In this document: positions 17,414-25,502 of the stretch, in pieces
Layout of the letters: each line of letters opens with the position of its first letter
Numbering within the stretch: position 1 is the stretch's first letter
DNA from: Flavobacterium defluvii
GTDB lineage: Bacteria; Bacteroidota; Bacteroidia; Flavobacteriales; Flavobacteriaceae
Assembly: GCF_900129555.1 (NCBI RefSeq)
Contig: NZ_FQWC01000004.1
Location: 186,001-250,000 of the forward strand
Length of the DNA stretch: 64,000 nt
Direction: 5' to 3'
Translations under genes and position numbers: made by a program
Notes under the pieces: generated by a model
What the model saw: only the letters and a program-made list of their open reading frames with translations
The model's database searches: none
What the model was told of the DNA's origin: nothing

Positions 17414-17420
17414 ATATTTG
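17413..17420 (+). promoter_or_regulatory. -7 promoter element TATATTTG
   Basis: The box starts at the last T of the preceding terminator and lies 21 bp before the ATG at 17442. This indicates that the second GIN gene is transcribed separately. No clear -33 element was seen. Confidence 0.45.
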
Positions 17421-17441
17421 CCAAAATCAAATCTAAAATAA

Positions 17442-18275
17442 ATGAAAAAAAATACAGCACTTTTCCTGTTACTTTTGGTTACAACATTAACTTTTGCTCA
17501 AAAGAGAGAAAAAGTAAAAGGGTCTAAAATTGTAACTACATCTGTTAAAGAAGTAGGAAGTTTTGATGCTCTTGAAGTCGATGATAACTTAGAAGTTTAT
17601 CTTGAAAAAGGAGAAAAAAACGAAATCAAGATCGAAGCCGATGACAATCTTCACGAAATTATCGGAATGGATCTGAGAGATAAAACACTTCGTTTATATA
17701 CATCCAAAGAAAGTACTATTTTCAAAAAACTTTCGGTAAAAATCACCTACACAAGTTCATTGAATAAAGTAATCAGCAAAAATGATTCTAAAATTTATGC
17801 AATTCAGGAACTTCAGTTAGACGATATTACTTTTAATAGTTTTGATTATTCTAAATTATACTTAAATGTTAATGCAAAAAAATTCAGTTTAATTGCAGAT
17901 GACAAATCAAAAACAGAATTAAACTTAAAAGCTGATGATGGAAATTTACAATTAAGCAAAAACGCTTCTATCAAAACTTTAGTTTCTGCTATTAAATTTA
18001 AATGTGATTTGTACCAAAAAGCAAATGCTGCTATTGAAGGAATTGCTGAAAAAGCTACTATACGCTTAGATAATAATTCGGTTTTCACCGGAACCAAATT
18101 CACTTTGAAAGATGCAAATGTTACGGCCGAAAATTATGCTGTTGCAACTATTCTTGCCGAAACTACAGTTTCTATCGCTGTGGGAGATAAAGCTGAATTG
18201 TCTTTATTTGGAAATCCAAAAATCGAATTAACCCGTTTCTCTGAAGAGGCTAAACTGATTAAGAAGATAAAATAA
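17442..18275 (+). CDS. Exported GIN/DUF2807-domain protein
   Basis: The 277-residue protein has a cleavable signal peptide (residues 1-19, ending FAQ) and a beta-repeat body of the DUF2807/GIN type (GSFDALEVDDNLEVYLEKGE, repeated ADDK/ADDG turns). It is paralogous in fold to the lipoprotein upstream but lacks a lipobox cysteine, so it is probably soluble or surface-attached. It has its own -7 box, and a bidirectional terminator separates it from the convergent trxB gene. Function is unknown. No T9SS C-terminal sorting domain is evident. Confidence 0.8.
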   Translation: MKKNTALFLLLLVTTLTFAQKREKVKGSKIVTTSVKEVGSFDALEVDDNLEVYLEKGEKNEIKIEADDNLHEIIGMDLRDKTLRLYTSKESTIFKKLSVKITYTSSLNKVISKNDSKIYAIQELQLDDITFNSFDYSKLYLNVNAKKFSLIADDKSKTELNLKADDGNLQLSKNASIKTLVSAIKFKCDLYQKANAAIEGIAEKATIRLDNNSVFTGTKFTLKDANVTAENYAVATILAETTVSIAVGDKAELSLFGNPKIELTRFSEEAKLIKKIK

Positions 18276-18413
18276 GTTTCAGGTTTCAAGTTGAAATTAG
18301 AAACGTTAATCATAAAAAATAAAATCCCGTTCCAAATTATTTGGAACGGGATTTTTTATTACTGTTTTACAGATATAGGCAAACTTGAAACAAAGAAAAA
18401 CCTGAAACCTGAA
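18276..18413. repeat. Inverted GTTTCAGGTTTCAAGTT repeat flanking a terminator
   Basis: GTTTCAGGTTTCAAGTT (18276-18292) is mirrored by AACTTGAAAC (18382-18391) and CCTGAAACCTGAA (18401-18413), with a 9-bp interruption. The same phrase recurs at 27838-27886 and 61991-62097. Confidence 0.65.
18321..18355. terminator. Bidirectional terminator between GIN gene and trxB
   Basis: AAAATCCCGTTCCAAA and TTTGGAACGGGATTTT form a perfect 16-bp stem with loop TTA, flanked by A and T runs on both strands between convergent genes. Confidence 0.9.
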
Positions 18414-18422
18414 CTAAAAAAC

Positions 18423-19370
18423 TTATTCTTTTGAAGCTAAATATCTTTCAGCATCAAGCGCTGCCATACAACCTGTACCAGCAGCAGTAATTGCCTGACG
18501 GTAAACGTGATCTGCTGCATCTCCGGCTACGAAAACACCTTCAACATTTGTTTTAGATGTTCCTGGAGTATTTACGATATAACCAGTTTCGTCTAGTGTG
18601 ATGTAATCTTTAAAAATATCTGTATTTGGTTTGTGACCAATTGCTACGAAAAATCCAGTTGCAGGAATTTCAATAGTTTCACCTGTAGTTTTATTTAATG
18701 CTTTAATGGCGTGAACTACGTTATTATCTCCCAAAACTTCAACAGTATCGTGATTCATTAAGATCTCAATATTTTCAGTTTTGCGAACGCGCTCTTCCAT
18801 AATTTTTGAAGCTCTGAATTTCTCGCTTCTTACCAACATCGTTACTTTTTTACAAAGTTTAGATAAGTAATGTGCTTCTTCACAAGCAGAATCTCCTGCT
18901 CCAACAATTACTACTTCCTGATTTCTGTAAAAGAATCCGTCACACACAGCGCAGGCAGAAACTCCTCCACCCATATTTAAATAATGCTGTTCTGATGGTA
19001 ATCCTAAATATTTAGCCGATGCTCCTGTAGAAATAATTACAGTTTCGCAGTGCAATTCGATTGAATCATTAATCCAAACTTTATGAATATCTCCAGAGAA
19101 ATCAACCTTTGTAGCCCAGCCATCGCGAATATCCGCGCCAAAACGTTTTGCTTGTTCCTGTAACTGAACCATCATTTCTGGTCCAGTAACTCCATCAACA
19201 TAACCTGGAAAATTTTCTACTTCATTAGTCGTTGTCAGTTGACCTCCAGGCTGCATTCCTTGGTATAAAACCGGATTCATGTTTGCTCTGGCGGCATAAA
19301 TAGCTGCAGTATAACCTGCAGGGCCAGAACCTATAATAAGGCATTTAATTTTTTCGATTGTATCTGACAT
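18423..19370 (-). CDS. trxB: Thioredoxin-disulfide reductase
   Basis: From ATG 19370 the protein is 315 residues, the usual TrxB length; nine extra residues are possible from 19397 but lack family character. It has the FAD-binding GSGPAGYTAAIYAARA motif near the N-terminus, the redox-active CAVCDGFF (CxxC), the NADPH-binding GAGDSACEEA and the C-terminal GVFVAGDAADHVYRQAITAA FAD motif. It reduces thioredoxin with NADPH in the cytoplasm. It is monocistronic. A TACATTTG -7-like box lies at 19402-19395 on the minus strand. Confidence 0.97.
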   Translation of the reverse strand: MSDTIEKIKCLIIGSGPAGYTAAIYAARANMNPVLYQGMQPGGQLTTTNEVENFPGYVDGVTGPEMMVQLQEQAKRFGADIRDGWATKVDFSGDIHKVWINDSIELHCETVIISTGASAKYLGLPSEQHYLNMGGGVSACAVCDGFFYRNQEVVIVGAGDSACEEAHYLSKLCKKVTMLVRSEKFRASKIMEERVRKTENIEILMNHDTVEVLGDNNVVHAIKALNKTTGETIEIPATGFFVAIGHKPNTDIFKDYITLDETGYIVNTPGTSKTNVEGVFVAGDAADHVYRQAITAAGTGCMAALDAERYLASKE

Positions 19371-19483
19371 AATGTGTATTGTTTTTTTGTGATGCAAATG
19401 TAAACTTTATTATAAAAAATAAAGCCTAAAATAAATCTGAAATACCTATCTCAAAATAAGTTTTATTTATTTTCGATTTTTCC

Positions 19484-19513
19484 TTTTGTAAACGAAATTT
19501 ATTTATATCTTTG
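19484..19513 (+). promoter_or_regulatory. Promoter of tRNA-Pro
   Basis: TTTTG (19484-19488), 17 bp, then TATCTTTG (19506-19513) matches both elements of the Bacteroidota sigma-A promoter (TTTG and TAnnTTTG). It lies 33 bp before the mature tRNA 5' end. Confidence 0.75.
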
Positions 19514-19546
19514 CATCCGCTTTCGGGCAGTATACTAATACATCTT

Positions 19547-19621
19547 CGGGGTGTAGCGTAGCCCGGTTATCGCGCCTGCTTTGGGAGCAGGAGGCCGCAG
19601 GTTCGAATCCTGCCACCCCGA
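19547..19621 (+). tRNA. tRNA-Pro (anticodon TGG)
   Basis: The 75-nt cloverleaf has acceptor stem CGGGGTG/CACCCCG, discriminator A, anticodon stem CCTGC/GCAGG around loop TTTGGGA (anticodon TGG), and T arm GCAGG-TTCGAAT-CCTGC. No 3' CCA is encoded. It has its own promoter and a terminator two bases later. Confidence 0.96.
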
Positions 19622-19622
19622 C

Positions 19623-19650
19623 AAAAGCCGAACAGAAATGTTCGGCTTTT
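19623..19650 (+). terminator. Terminator of tRNA-Pro
   Basis: AAAAGCCGAACA-GAAA-TGTTCGGCTTTT forms a perfect 12-bp stem with a GAAA tetraloop and T run immediately after the tRNA. Confidence 0.9.
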
Positions 19651-19675
19651 TTATTGTCTTTAATTTATTATTTAT

Positions 19676-19924
19676 GTTTTTCGTTTACATTCTTTATAGT
19701 ATTACAAATGAAAAGTTTTATATAGGTCAAACAAATGTATCAACGACAGACTTAAAAGACATAATAGCGGGCAGTCATTATCTACAAAGAATGGCATTAC
19801 ATGGAAAATTATCTATACGATTCAACTAAATTCAAGATCTGAAGCAGTAACTTTAGAAACCAAAATAAAAAAACGAGGTGCAAAAAGATATCTTCAAGAT
19901 ATAAGTTTTGATTGTAAATTGTAG
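19676..19924 (+). pseudogene. GIY-YIG endonuclease-like gene broken by one frameshift
   Basis: The frame starting ATG 19676 reads MFFVYILYSITNEKFYIGQ, the GIY-YIG nuclease N-terminus, then loses sense near position 19737. Shifting by one base (as if one base were missing in AATGTATC) restores INDRLKRHNSGQSLSTKNG, then ITWKIIYTIQLNSRSEA and a tail ending at TAG 19922-19924, the normal remainder of the short 80-90 residue family. It sits between tRNA-Pro and a degenerate tRNA copy, so it looks like the cargo of a tRNA-associated insertion. A sequencing error could mimic the frameshift, and if so the gene is intact. Confidence 0.8.
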
Positions 19925-20003
19925 CGAAGAACGGTGATAGCGTCCCGCCTTAAAGCGGGAAGCCCGCAGGTTCTCCCGAAATCTTTTGGGACTGCCACCC
20001 CGA
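19921..20003 (+). other. Degenerate tRNA-Pro copy carrying two 18-bp hairpins
   Basis: GTAGCGAAGAACGGTGATAGCG (first 20 at 19921-19940) matches the D-arm of the upstream tRNA at 17 of 22 positions. GCAGGTTC (19966-19973) and CTGCCACCCCGA (19992-20003) match its T arm and 3' end exactly. The anticodon arm is replaced by TCCCGCCTTAAAGCGGGA (19943-19960), and the T-loop remainder GAATC is replaced by TCCCGAAATCTTTTGGGA (19974-19991). It overlaps the stop codon of the GIY-YIG pseudogene and is followed by a terminator. It cannot be a working tRNA. Confidence 0.75.
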
Positions 20004-20004
20004 A

Positions 20005-20040
20005 AAAAGTCTTTTCATTTTTAGAAAGACTTTTTTTTTT
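20005..20040 (+). terminator. Terminator after the tRNA-like remnant
   Basis: AAAAGTCTTT and AAAGACTTTT pair around a 10-nt loop and run into ten or more T. It mirrors the tRNA-plus-terminator layout at 19547-19650. Confidence 0.8.
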
Positions 20041-20068
20041 GCAATAAACTCAAAAACAAACTATTTAA

Positions 20069-20147
20069 AACATAGCCCGTGGTTTCAACCACGAGACACA
20101 TTATATATTACGATATGTTTCCCGTGATTGAAACCACGGGCTATGTT
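20069..20147. repeat. Perfect 20-bp inverted repeat, CATAGCCCGTGGTTTCAA family
   Basis: Arms AACATAGCCCGTGGTTTCAA (20069-20088) and TTGAAACCACGGGCTATGTT (20128-20147) are perfect complements around a 39-bp AT-rich core. No coding content. It is one of several unrelated-arm palindromes in this window. Confidence 0.85.
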
Positions 20148-20154
20148 AAAAAAA

Positions 20155-20184
20155 ACCTCTAAAAATCAATTGATAATTAGAGGT
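20155..20184 (-). terminator. Terminator of the beta-helix protein gene
   Basis: On the minus strand AACCTCTAA...TTAGAGGTT runs into eight T, 20 bp after the stop at 20205. Confidence 0.75.
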
Positions 20185-20204
20185 TCTTAATATTAAATCC
20201 TATT

Positions 20205-22373
20205 TTATTTTTCCATACTAATATAAGCAGGATATGATTCTTTATTCGGTAAAGTAAATTCTTCATCAAATGGCTGAACGCCTTCTCCATTATTATATAG
20301 TTTCACCCGTTTTACACCCGTTTCTGTACTTCCGCCGGTACTATTAATAACATTTTGAATATTCCCTGAACCGGCAAAGCGAGTAGTACACATTTTTTCC
20401 AGTTTCACATTAGGGCTATTTGGTATTTCAAAACCATTTTTCTTATTTACTTTTCCATCAGTTCCAGTAAAAACTGCATAAGAACCCATTCCTATAGTAT
20501 GATGCTCTTTTACAGTATTAGCAACTTTAAATGCCGCATAACCATCAACTTTTCCATTTTGGCTGCTCCATGCAGCTTGGTTTGGAGCATCATATGGCGG
20601 CTCGTTTTGGAAGAAATAAGTTCTGCCTCGTTCACCCATCCACAAAACTTCATATTCCTGAAAATGTTCAACAAAAAGAGCGTAAAGCGTAACATCATAA
20701 CCCGTAACAATTAGTCCGTTTTTACATCTGTCCCTAGTCCAGCGAACATCTCCGCCTTTTTGCGAACCATGATCAGCACGCCATAACCAGAAATGATCTC
20801 CTACTACATTATTACTATTTATCTGCATTGAAGCTTGTATCTGGATATTTTTTGACTGAACTCCACCCACACGACAAGTAATATCTGCAAGCAAAATAGG
20901 ATCTGCAGAATGATCAGCATGCGCTCCTTCATTCCCAATTCTAATTTGATAAGTTGTACTATTAAATGAATCCATAAGAAGTCCGGCAATAATAATTCCG
21001 TCTTTATCATCAACATAAATACATCCCCACGTATTTTTCTCCGTAGGCTCTAATGTTACCGAAGCTATACCCGCACCCAGAAGTATTGCATCTTTTCTAT
21101 TCACCTGAATTGGTGCATTCAAAGAATAATGTCCTGGCGTAAAAAATATATTTTTTCCAGCTTTTAACGCATTATTAATTTCGACATCAGTATCTCCATG
21201 TTTTGCAACATACCAATCAGTAAGTAAATCCTGAACTTTTCCTTTACCCATATCAGCAGATGTCCATGAAACACCTACTCTATCCTTTTGCCAGGCCGGA
21301 ACAAATACTTTATATTCGCCCTCCTTATCTATAAAAAGAAAAGGTTTTTCTCTAATAATGGGTGTAGTCGGAATTGGAGAATTGGCATCATCTTCCTGAG
21401 GAGGATTAACACAGCCCTGCCAAACCATATTATAAGAACCTCCCATAGCACCCGAACCAGAAGGAAAAATAGCATTTCGGGTATACCATTGCTGCTGACC
21501 TCCCCAGTTTGGCCTGTTTGAAGTATAATGAGTATCGGCAATAAAACCACCGCTTCCCCAAAAATTAGTATTTCCAATATCCGAAATATATTTTGAAGTA
21601 CTTTCAATCAACAATCTTCTCGCACTAGTCGATTGAGAAACTGTCCATGCAAAATCCCTCATTACTTCAACATTTTCAACAGAACGCCAAAATGTACACG
21701 TAGCATTTGCTCCTCCCGAAAGATGAGGCCTCGTAAAAACAGATCCAAGTTTAACATCAGAAGGCACTTTCCCCAGACCTCCAATATGAGAATAAAATCC
21801 TAATTCTATTGAGTTTGCTTCTGCAGATGATGCCGAACCCGATCCTCCAGCATCATACGTTTGACCTTTAACATTAGCTTTTAAATAATATGCCTGACGC
21901 TTAGTGGTCCATTCGCCATTTGCACCGCCTAAACCAATAGAACTAAATTGTGAATTTATATCATTACGTGCTGTTTCTGCTTTTTCATATTTTCTGTCGT
22001 AGAAATACATATTATCACCAAAAATTTGTTTTTCTAATGAAATTATAATCGTTACATCGTTACGAGTTACTTTATAATAGTTTTCGTATTTGTCTTTATT
22101 TGGTTTATTATCTGTGAATGTTAATTTGGAAGTTGAGCCAATTAATACAAAATCTGATGCTAAACGACTACCTCCTCTCGTAATTACATAATTCCCCGAA
22201 GAGCCAAATGCCGTCCACGACAATGTTATACTGTGCTTTTTTTTGTTGTAAACAATCTTGCTCTCTGTCTTATTCTCCAGTCTTTTTTCATAAGACAAAT
22301 CCGATGCTGCAAAACTGCATAGAATCAGCATAAACGTAAATGCTGTAAATGCTGAGATTACTTTTTTAATCAT
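20205..22373 (-). CDS. Secreted right-handed beta-helix protein (GH55/pectate-lyase-like fold)
   Basis: I choose ATG 22373 (722 residues) because it directly precedes a signal peptide (KKVISAFTAFTFMLILCSFA); 19 residues further upstream add nothing recognisable. The N-terminal third is beta-rich and may bind carbohydrate. From about residue 330 there are motifs of proteins often listed as adenylyl cyclase or F5/8-type in actinobacteria: GKNIFFTPGHYSLNAPIQV, DAILLGAGIASVTLEP, DHFWLWRADHG, ITGYDVTLYALFVEHFQEYE-like text and NEPPYDAP. This pattern suggests a parallel beta-helix polysaccharide-active enzyme related to GH55. Substrate and catalytic residues cannot be assigned, and no sorting domain for T9SS is clear. 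Confidence 0.7.
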   Translation of the reverse strand: MIKKVISAFTAFTFMLILCSFAASDLSYEKRLENKTESKIVYNKKKHSITLSWTAFGSSGNYVITRGGSRLASDFVLIGSTSKLTFTDNKPNKDKYENYYKVTRNDVTIIISLEKQIFGDNMYFYDRKYEKAETARNDINSQFSSIGLGGANGEWTTKRQAYYLKANVKGQTYDAGGSGSASSAEANSIELGFYSHIGGLGKVPSDVKLGSVFTRPHLSGGANATCTFWRSVENVEVMRDFAWTVSQSTSARRLLIESTSKYISDIGNTNFWGSGGFIADTHYTSNRPNWGGQQQWYTRNAIFPSGSGAMGGSYNMVWQGCVNPPQEDDANSPIPTTPIIREKPFLFIDKEGEYKVFVPAWQKDRVGVSWTSADMGKGKVQDLLTDWYVAKHGDTDVEINNALKAGKNIFFTPGHYSLNAPIQVNRKDAILLGAGIASVTLEPTEKNTWGCIYVDDKDGIIIAGLLMDSFNSTTYQIRIGNEGAHADHSADPILLADITCRVGGVQSKNIQIQASMQINSNNVVGDHFWLWRADHGSQKGGDVRWTRDRCKNGLIVTGYDVTLYALFVEHFQEYEVLWMGERGRTYFFQNEPPYDAPNQAAWSSQNGKVDGYAAFKVANTVKEHHTIGMGSYAVFTGTDGKVNKKNGFEIPNSPNVKLEKMCTTRFAGSGNIQNVINSTGGSTETGVKRVKLYNNGEGVQPFDEEFTLPNKESYPAYISMEK

Positions 22374-22576
22374 AAATAGTGTTTTTGGTTTAATAGTTTT
22401 TAGGGATCCTAAAATACTAATAATCCTCAACCCGCATCTTTGTTTTTGTTTCCGATTTTCTTATCAAAAACTATACAAAATGTACTAAATATACCTTTTA
22501 GTAACACAAATAAACCGTATAGAATATCTTCTTGTTCCTTTAATGATTTTTTTTGCGCGTTGATAGAATTTAGAAG

Positions 22577-22978
22577 ATGAAAAAAATTATACTCTACATC
22601 GCTTTAGTTTTTTCCGGAGCAGCTGTGGCACAAGAAAGTTCAATTGATACAGATCCTATTATCGAAAACGAACAATGTATCTTATACAAAACAAATGTGC
22701 ACGCTTCCTATTACCATGATAAATTTAATGGAAGAAAAACCGCCAGCGGCACAAGATTCAATAATAATGATTTGACAGCGGCTCATAAAAAATTTCCTTT
22801 TGGAACAATTTTAAAAGTCACAAATGAAACAAACAACAAATCTGTTATCGTAAAAATTACAGACAGGGGACCTTTCATTAAAGGTAGAGAAATTGACCTA
22901 AGCAAAAGAGCCTTTATGGAAATAGCTTCTAATAAAAGGAGCGGTCTAGTATATGTGACTATTGAAATTCTAAAATAA
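22577..22978 (+). CDS. RlpA-like double-psi beta-barrel protein
   Basis: The 133-residue exported protein (signal peptide 1-18, ending VAQ) carries the RlpA fold: ASYYHDKFNGRKTASGTRFN, LTAAHKKFPFGTILKVTN, and VIVKITDRGPFIKGREIDLS. These include the conserved Asp-Arg-Gly-Pro and the Asp of the lytic transglycosylase active site. RlpA proteins act on peptidoglycan, often on strands lacking stem peptides, but this short form has no SPOR domain to target septa. It is divergent from the beta-helix gene and 249 bp upstream of parA. Confidence 0.88.
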   Translation: MKKIILYIALVFSGAAVAQESSIDTDPIIENEQCILYKTNVHASYYHDKFNGRKTASGTRFNNNDLTAAHKKFPFGTILKVTNETNNKSVIVKITDRGPFIKGREIDLSKRAFMEIASNKRSGLVYVTIEILK

Positions 22979-23227
22979 ACCATTCACTCAAATTTTAGAA
23001 ACAAGCAAAAGCATTTCTTAAAGCAAAATTTAATTTTATTCCTTTTTACAACAATAATGTTGAGTAAATTGATTAAATTTTAGCAGGCATTTCTACTCAT
23101 AACTAAAATTATTTTGTTTCGAAGACCCATGAAACAACGAATAAGCGAGGTTTCACAAATGTTAACAAAATAGATTTTCAAAAACCATAAATAATTGTAT
23201 TTTTACGGTTCAAAATTCAGAAAATAA

Positions 23228-23995
23228 ATGGGCAAAATCATTGCTATTGCTAATCAAAAAGGAGGCGTTGGAAAGACTACTACATCAGTAAATCTTGCTG
23301 CCTCATTAGGTGTTTTAGAGAAAAAAGTATTATTGATCGACGCTGATCCTCAGGCCAATGCTACATCTGGTCTTGGAATCGACGTTGAATCTGTAGAACT
23401 TGGAACTTACCAGATCCTTGAACATACCGTAACACCAAAAGAAGCCATTTTAAAATGTACAGCTCCAAACGTTGACGTGATTCCTGCTCATATTGACCTT
23501 GTGGCGATAGAAATTGAATTGGTTGACAAAGAAAACCGTGAGTACATGCTTAAAAAAGCATTAGAAACTGCAAAAGAAGAATATGATTATATCATTATCG
23601 ACTGTGCACCATCTCTTGGCTTGTTAACCCTAAATGCTTTAACAGCTGCTGATTCTGTAGTTATTCCTATTCAATGTGAATATTTTGCACTTGAAGGATT
23701 AGGAAAATTATTGAACACAATTAAAAGTATTCAAAAAATACATAACCCTGATCTTGACATCGAAGGTTTATTATTAACAATGTATGATTCAAGATTACGT
23801 TTATCTAATCAGGTTGTTGAAGAAGTTCAAAAACACTTTAACGATATGGTTTTTGATACGGTTATTCAGCGAAATGTAAAATTAAGCGAGGCACCAAGTT
23901 TTGGAGAAAGCATTATTAATTATGATGCCACAAGCAAAGGTGCTGTTAATTATATTCATTTAGCTCAAGAAATTATAAAGAAAAACAGTAAATAG
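23228..23995 (+). CDS. parA: Chromosome partitioning ATPase ParA (Soj)
   Basis: The 255-residue protein starts with the deviant Walker A motif KGGVGKTTTSVNLAASL and continues with LLIDADPQANATSGLG and DYIIIDCAPSLGLLTLNAL, the hallmarks of chromosomal Soj/ParA. It binds DNA nonspecifically as an ATP dimer and drives segregation of ParB-parS complexes in the cytoplasm. parB follows after 5 bp. A degenerate inverted repeat upstream (23114-23137) might be autoregulatory. The ATG at 23228 has an A-rich leader. Confidence 0.97.
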   Translation: MGKIIAIANQKGGVGKTTTSVNLAASLGVLEKKVLLIDADPQANATSGLGIDVESVELGTYQILEHTVTPKEAILKCTAPNVDVIPAHIDLVAIEIELVDKENREYMLKKALETAKEEYDYIIIDCAPSLGLLTLNALTAADSVVIPIQCEYFALEGLGKLLNTIKSIQKIHNPDLDIEGLLLTMYDSRLRLSNQVVEEVQKHFNDMVFDTVIQRNVKLSEAPSFGESIINYDATSKGAVNYIHLAQEIIKKNSK

Positions 23996-24000
23996 TTTTT

Positions 24001-24903
24001 ATGACAAAAGCAATTAAAAAACAAGCCTTAGGAAGAGGATTATCTGCATTATTAAAAGATCCGGAAAACGACATTAAATCAGTAGAAGACAAAAATGCTG
24101 ATAAGGTTGTTGGAAATATTATTGAGCTTGAAATAAGTGCTATCGAGATAAATCCGTTTCAGCCTAGAAGCAATTTTAATGAAGAATCATTACGCGAATT
24201 AGCCACTTCTATTAAAGAACTTGGTGTAATTCAACCTATTACTGTTCGAAAATTAGATTTCAATAAATACCAGCTAATTTCCGGAGAGCGCCGTTTGCGT
24301 GCTTCAACTTTAGTTGGGTTAACTCATGTTCCGGCTTACATTCGTATTGCCAATGACAATGAGTCTCTTGTTATGGCTTTGGTTGAGAATATTCAGCGCC
24401 ATGACTTAGACCCAATCGAGATTGCACTTTCTTATCAGCGTTTAATTGATGAAATTCAATTAACACAAGAACAAATGAGTGAGCGTGTTGGAAAAAAACG
24501 TTCTACGATTTCTAACTACTTACGTCTTTTAAAACTAGATCCCATTATTCAAACAGGTATTCGTGATGGTTTTATCAGCATGGGACATGGACGCGCCATC
24601 ATCAATATTGAAGATTTAGATGTTCAGACCGATATTTACCAAAAAATCGTAAGTCAGAATTTATCAGTTCGCGAAACAGAAACACTAGTAAAAAATTACC
24701 ACGAGAGTTTAAAACCAAAAGCAGAAGGAAAAGCCAAACCGGATTCTTCATTTTTGGTGAGAGAAACACAAAAAAATACTTTCAACGACTATTTTGGTGC
24801 GAAAGTTGATATTAAAGTCGCTGGCAACGGAAAAGGAAAAATCACAATCCCATTCAATTCTGAGGCCGACTTTAATCGAATAATAAAATTAATAAACGGA
24901 TAG
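24001..24903 (+). CDS. parB: Chromosome partitioning protein ParB (Spo0J)
   Basis: The 300-residue protein begins with the ParB N-terminal signature KKQALGRGLSALLKD. It contains the CTPase/ParB-Srx core (INPFQPRSNF, ISGERRLRAS, ALVENIQRHDLDPIEIA), a helix-turn-helix (SERVGKKRSTISNYLRLLKL) and a C-terminal dimer domain. It loads at parS and slides as a CTP clamp. It is in an operon with parA (5 bp), and its stop overlaps the GTG start of the DUF5683 gene by one base. No consensus parS was noticed in this window. Confidence 0.97.
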   Translation: MTKAIKKQALGRGLSALLKDPENDIKSVEDKNADKVVGNIIELEISAIEINPFQPRSNFNEESLRELATSIKELGVIQPITVRKLDFNKYQLISGERRLRASTLVGLTHVPAYIRIANDNESLVMALVENIQRHDLDPIEIALSYQRLIDEIQLTQEQMSERVGKKRSTISNYLRLLKLDPIIQTGIRDGFISMGHGRAIINIEDLDVQTDIYQKIVSQNLSVRETETLVKNYHESLKPKAEGKAKPDSSFLVRETQKNTFNDYFGAKVDIKVAGNGKGKITIPFNSEADFNRIIKLING

Positions 24904-25463
24904 TGAATAAAATTGTCCCCATAAGTATATTGTTCTTTCTCATAGGAACCGTTTCTCTTTTTGCCCAGGTAAAAAAAGACACGGTTTTAGTCGTTAAAGA
25001 CACTTCTGCATTACAAGAAATTGATCCGCTTACACCAGCAAAAGCAGCTTTTTATTCTGCTATTTTACCGGGTTTGGGTCAGGCATACAATAAAAAATAC
25101 TGGAAAATTCCGCTTGTTTACGGAGCAATTGGTACCAGTTTATACTTTTACATCGACAACAGTAAAAAATATCATGAATATCGTGACGCCTACAAACGAA
25201 GATTAGAAGGCTATCACGATGACAAATTCCAGTATCTGGATGAAAGCCGACTTATTGCCGGACAGAAATTTTATCAGCGAAACAGAGATCTTTCTGCCCT
25301 GTTTGTTGTTGGTTTTTACGTTTTGAATATTATAGATGCCAATGTTGATGCAGCCTTGATTCAGTTTAACGTAAACGAAAGACTATCACTACGCCCGGAA
25401 ATATATCCGGCAGATGTAACATTTAAACCAAATGTTGGACTAACTTTTAATTATCGTTTTTAA
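24903..25463 (+). CDS. DUF5683 membrane protein
   Basis: The GTG at 24903 shares its G with the parB stop (TAGTG), giving 186 residues. There is a signal or anchor (1-20), a short linker, then the DUF5683 core LTPAKAAFYSAILPGLGQAY, NKKYWKIPLVYG with a membrane segment, and YRDAYKRRLEG. The family is widespread in Bacteroidota beside parB and dapB; function is unknown. The C-terminus ends in a beta-like NYRF, reminiscent of an outer-membrane strand end, but no barrel is apparent. Confidence 0.85.
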   Translation: MNKIVPISILFFLIGTVSLFAQVKKDTVLVVKDTSALQEIDPLTPAKAAFYSAILPGLGQAYNKKYWKIPLVYGAIGTSLYFYIDNSKKYHEYRDAYKRRLEGYHDDKFQYLDESRLIAGQKFYQRNRDLSALFVVGFYVLNIIDANVDAALIQFNVNERLSLRPEIYPADVTFKPNVGLTFNYRF

Positions 25464-25502
25464 ATAGTTCTCCTATTTAAAAATTACACAAATACATACA
25501 AA

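Noticed and set aside
19581..19829. A frame running from inside tRNA-Pro into the GIY-YIG region
   Set aside because: Its first third is translated tRNA; only the part from 19676 is real coding history, and that is frameshifted.
23114..23137. A parS site for ParB
   Set aside because: The half-sites are separated by ten bases and the core ACGTG is missing, so it does not meet the consensus.
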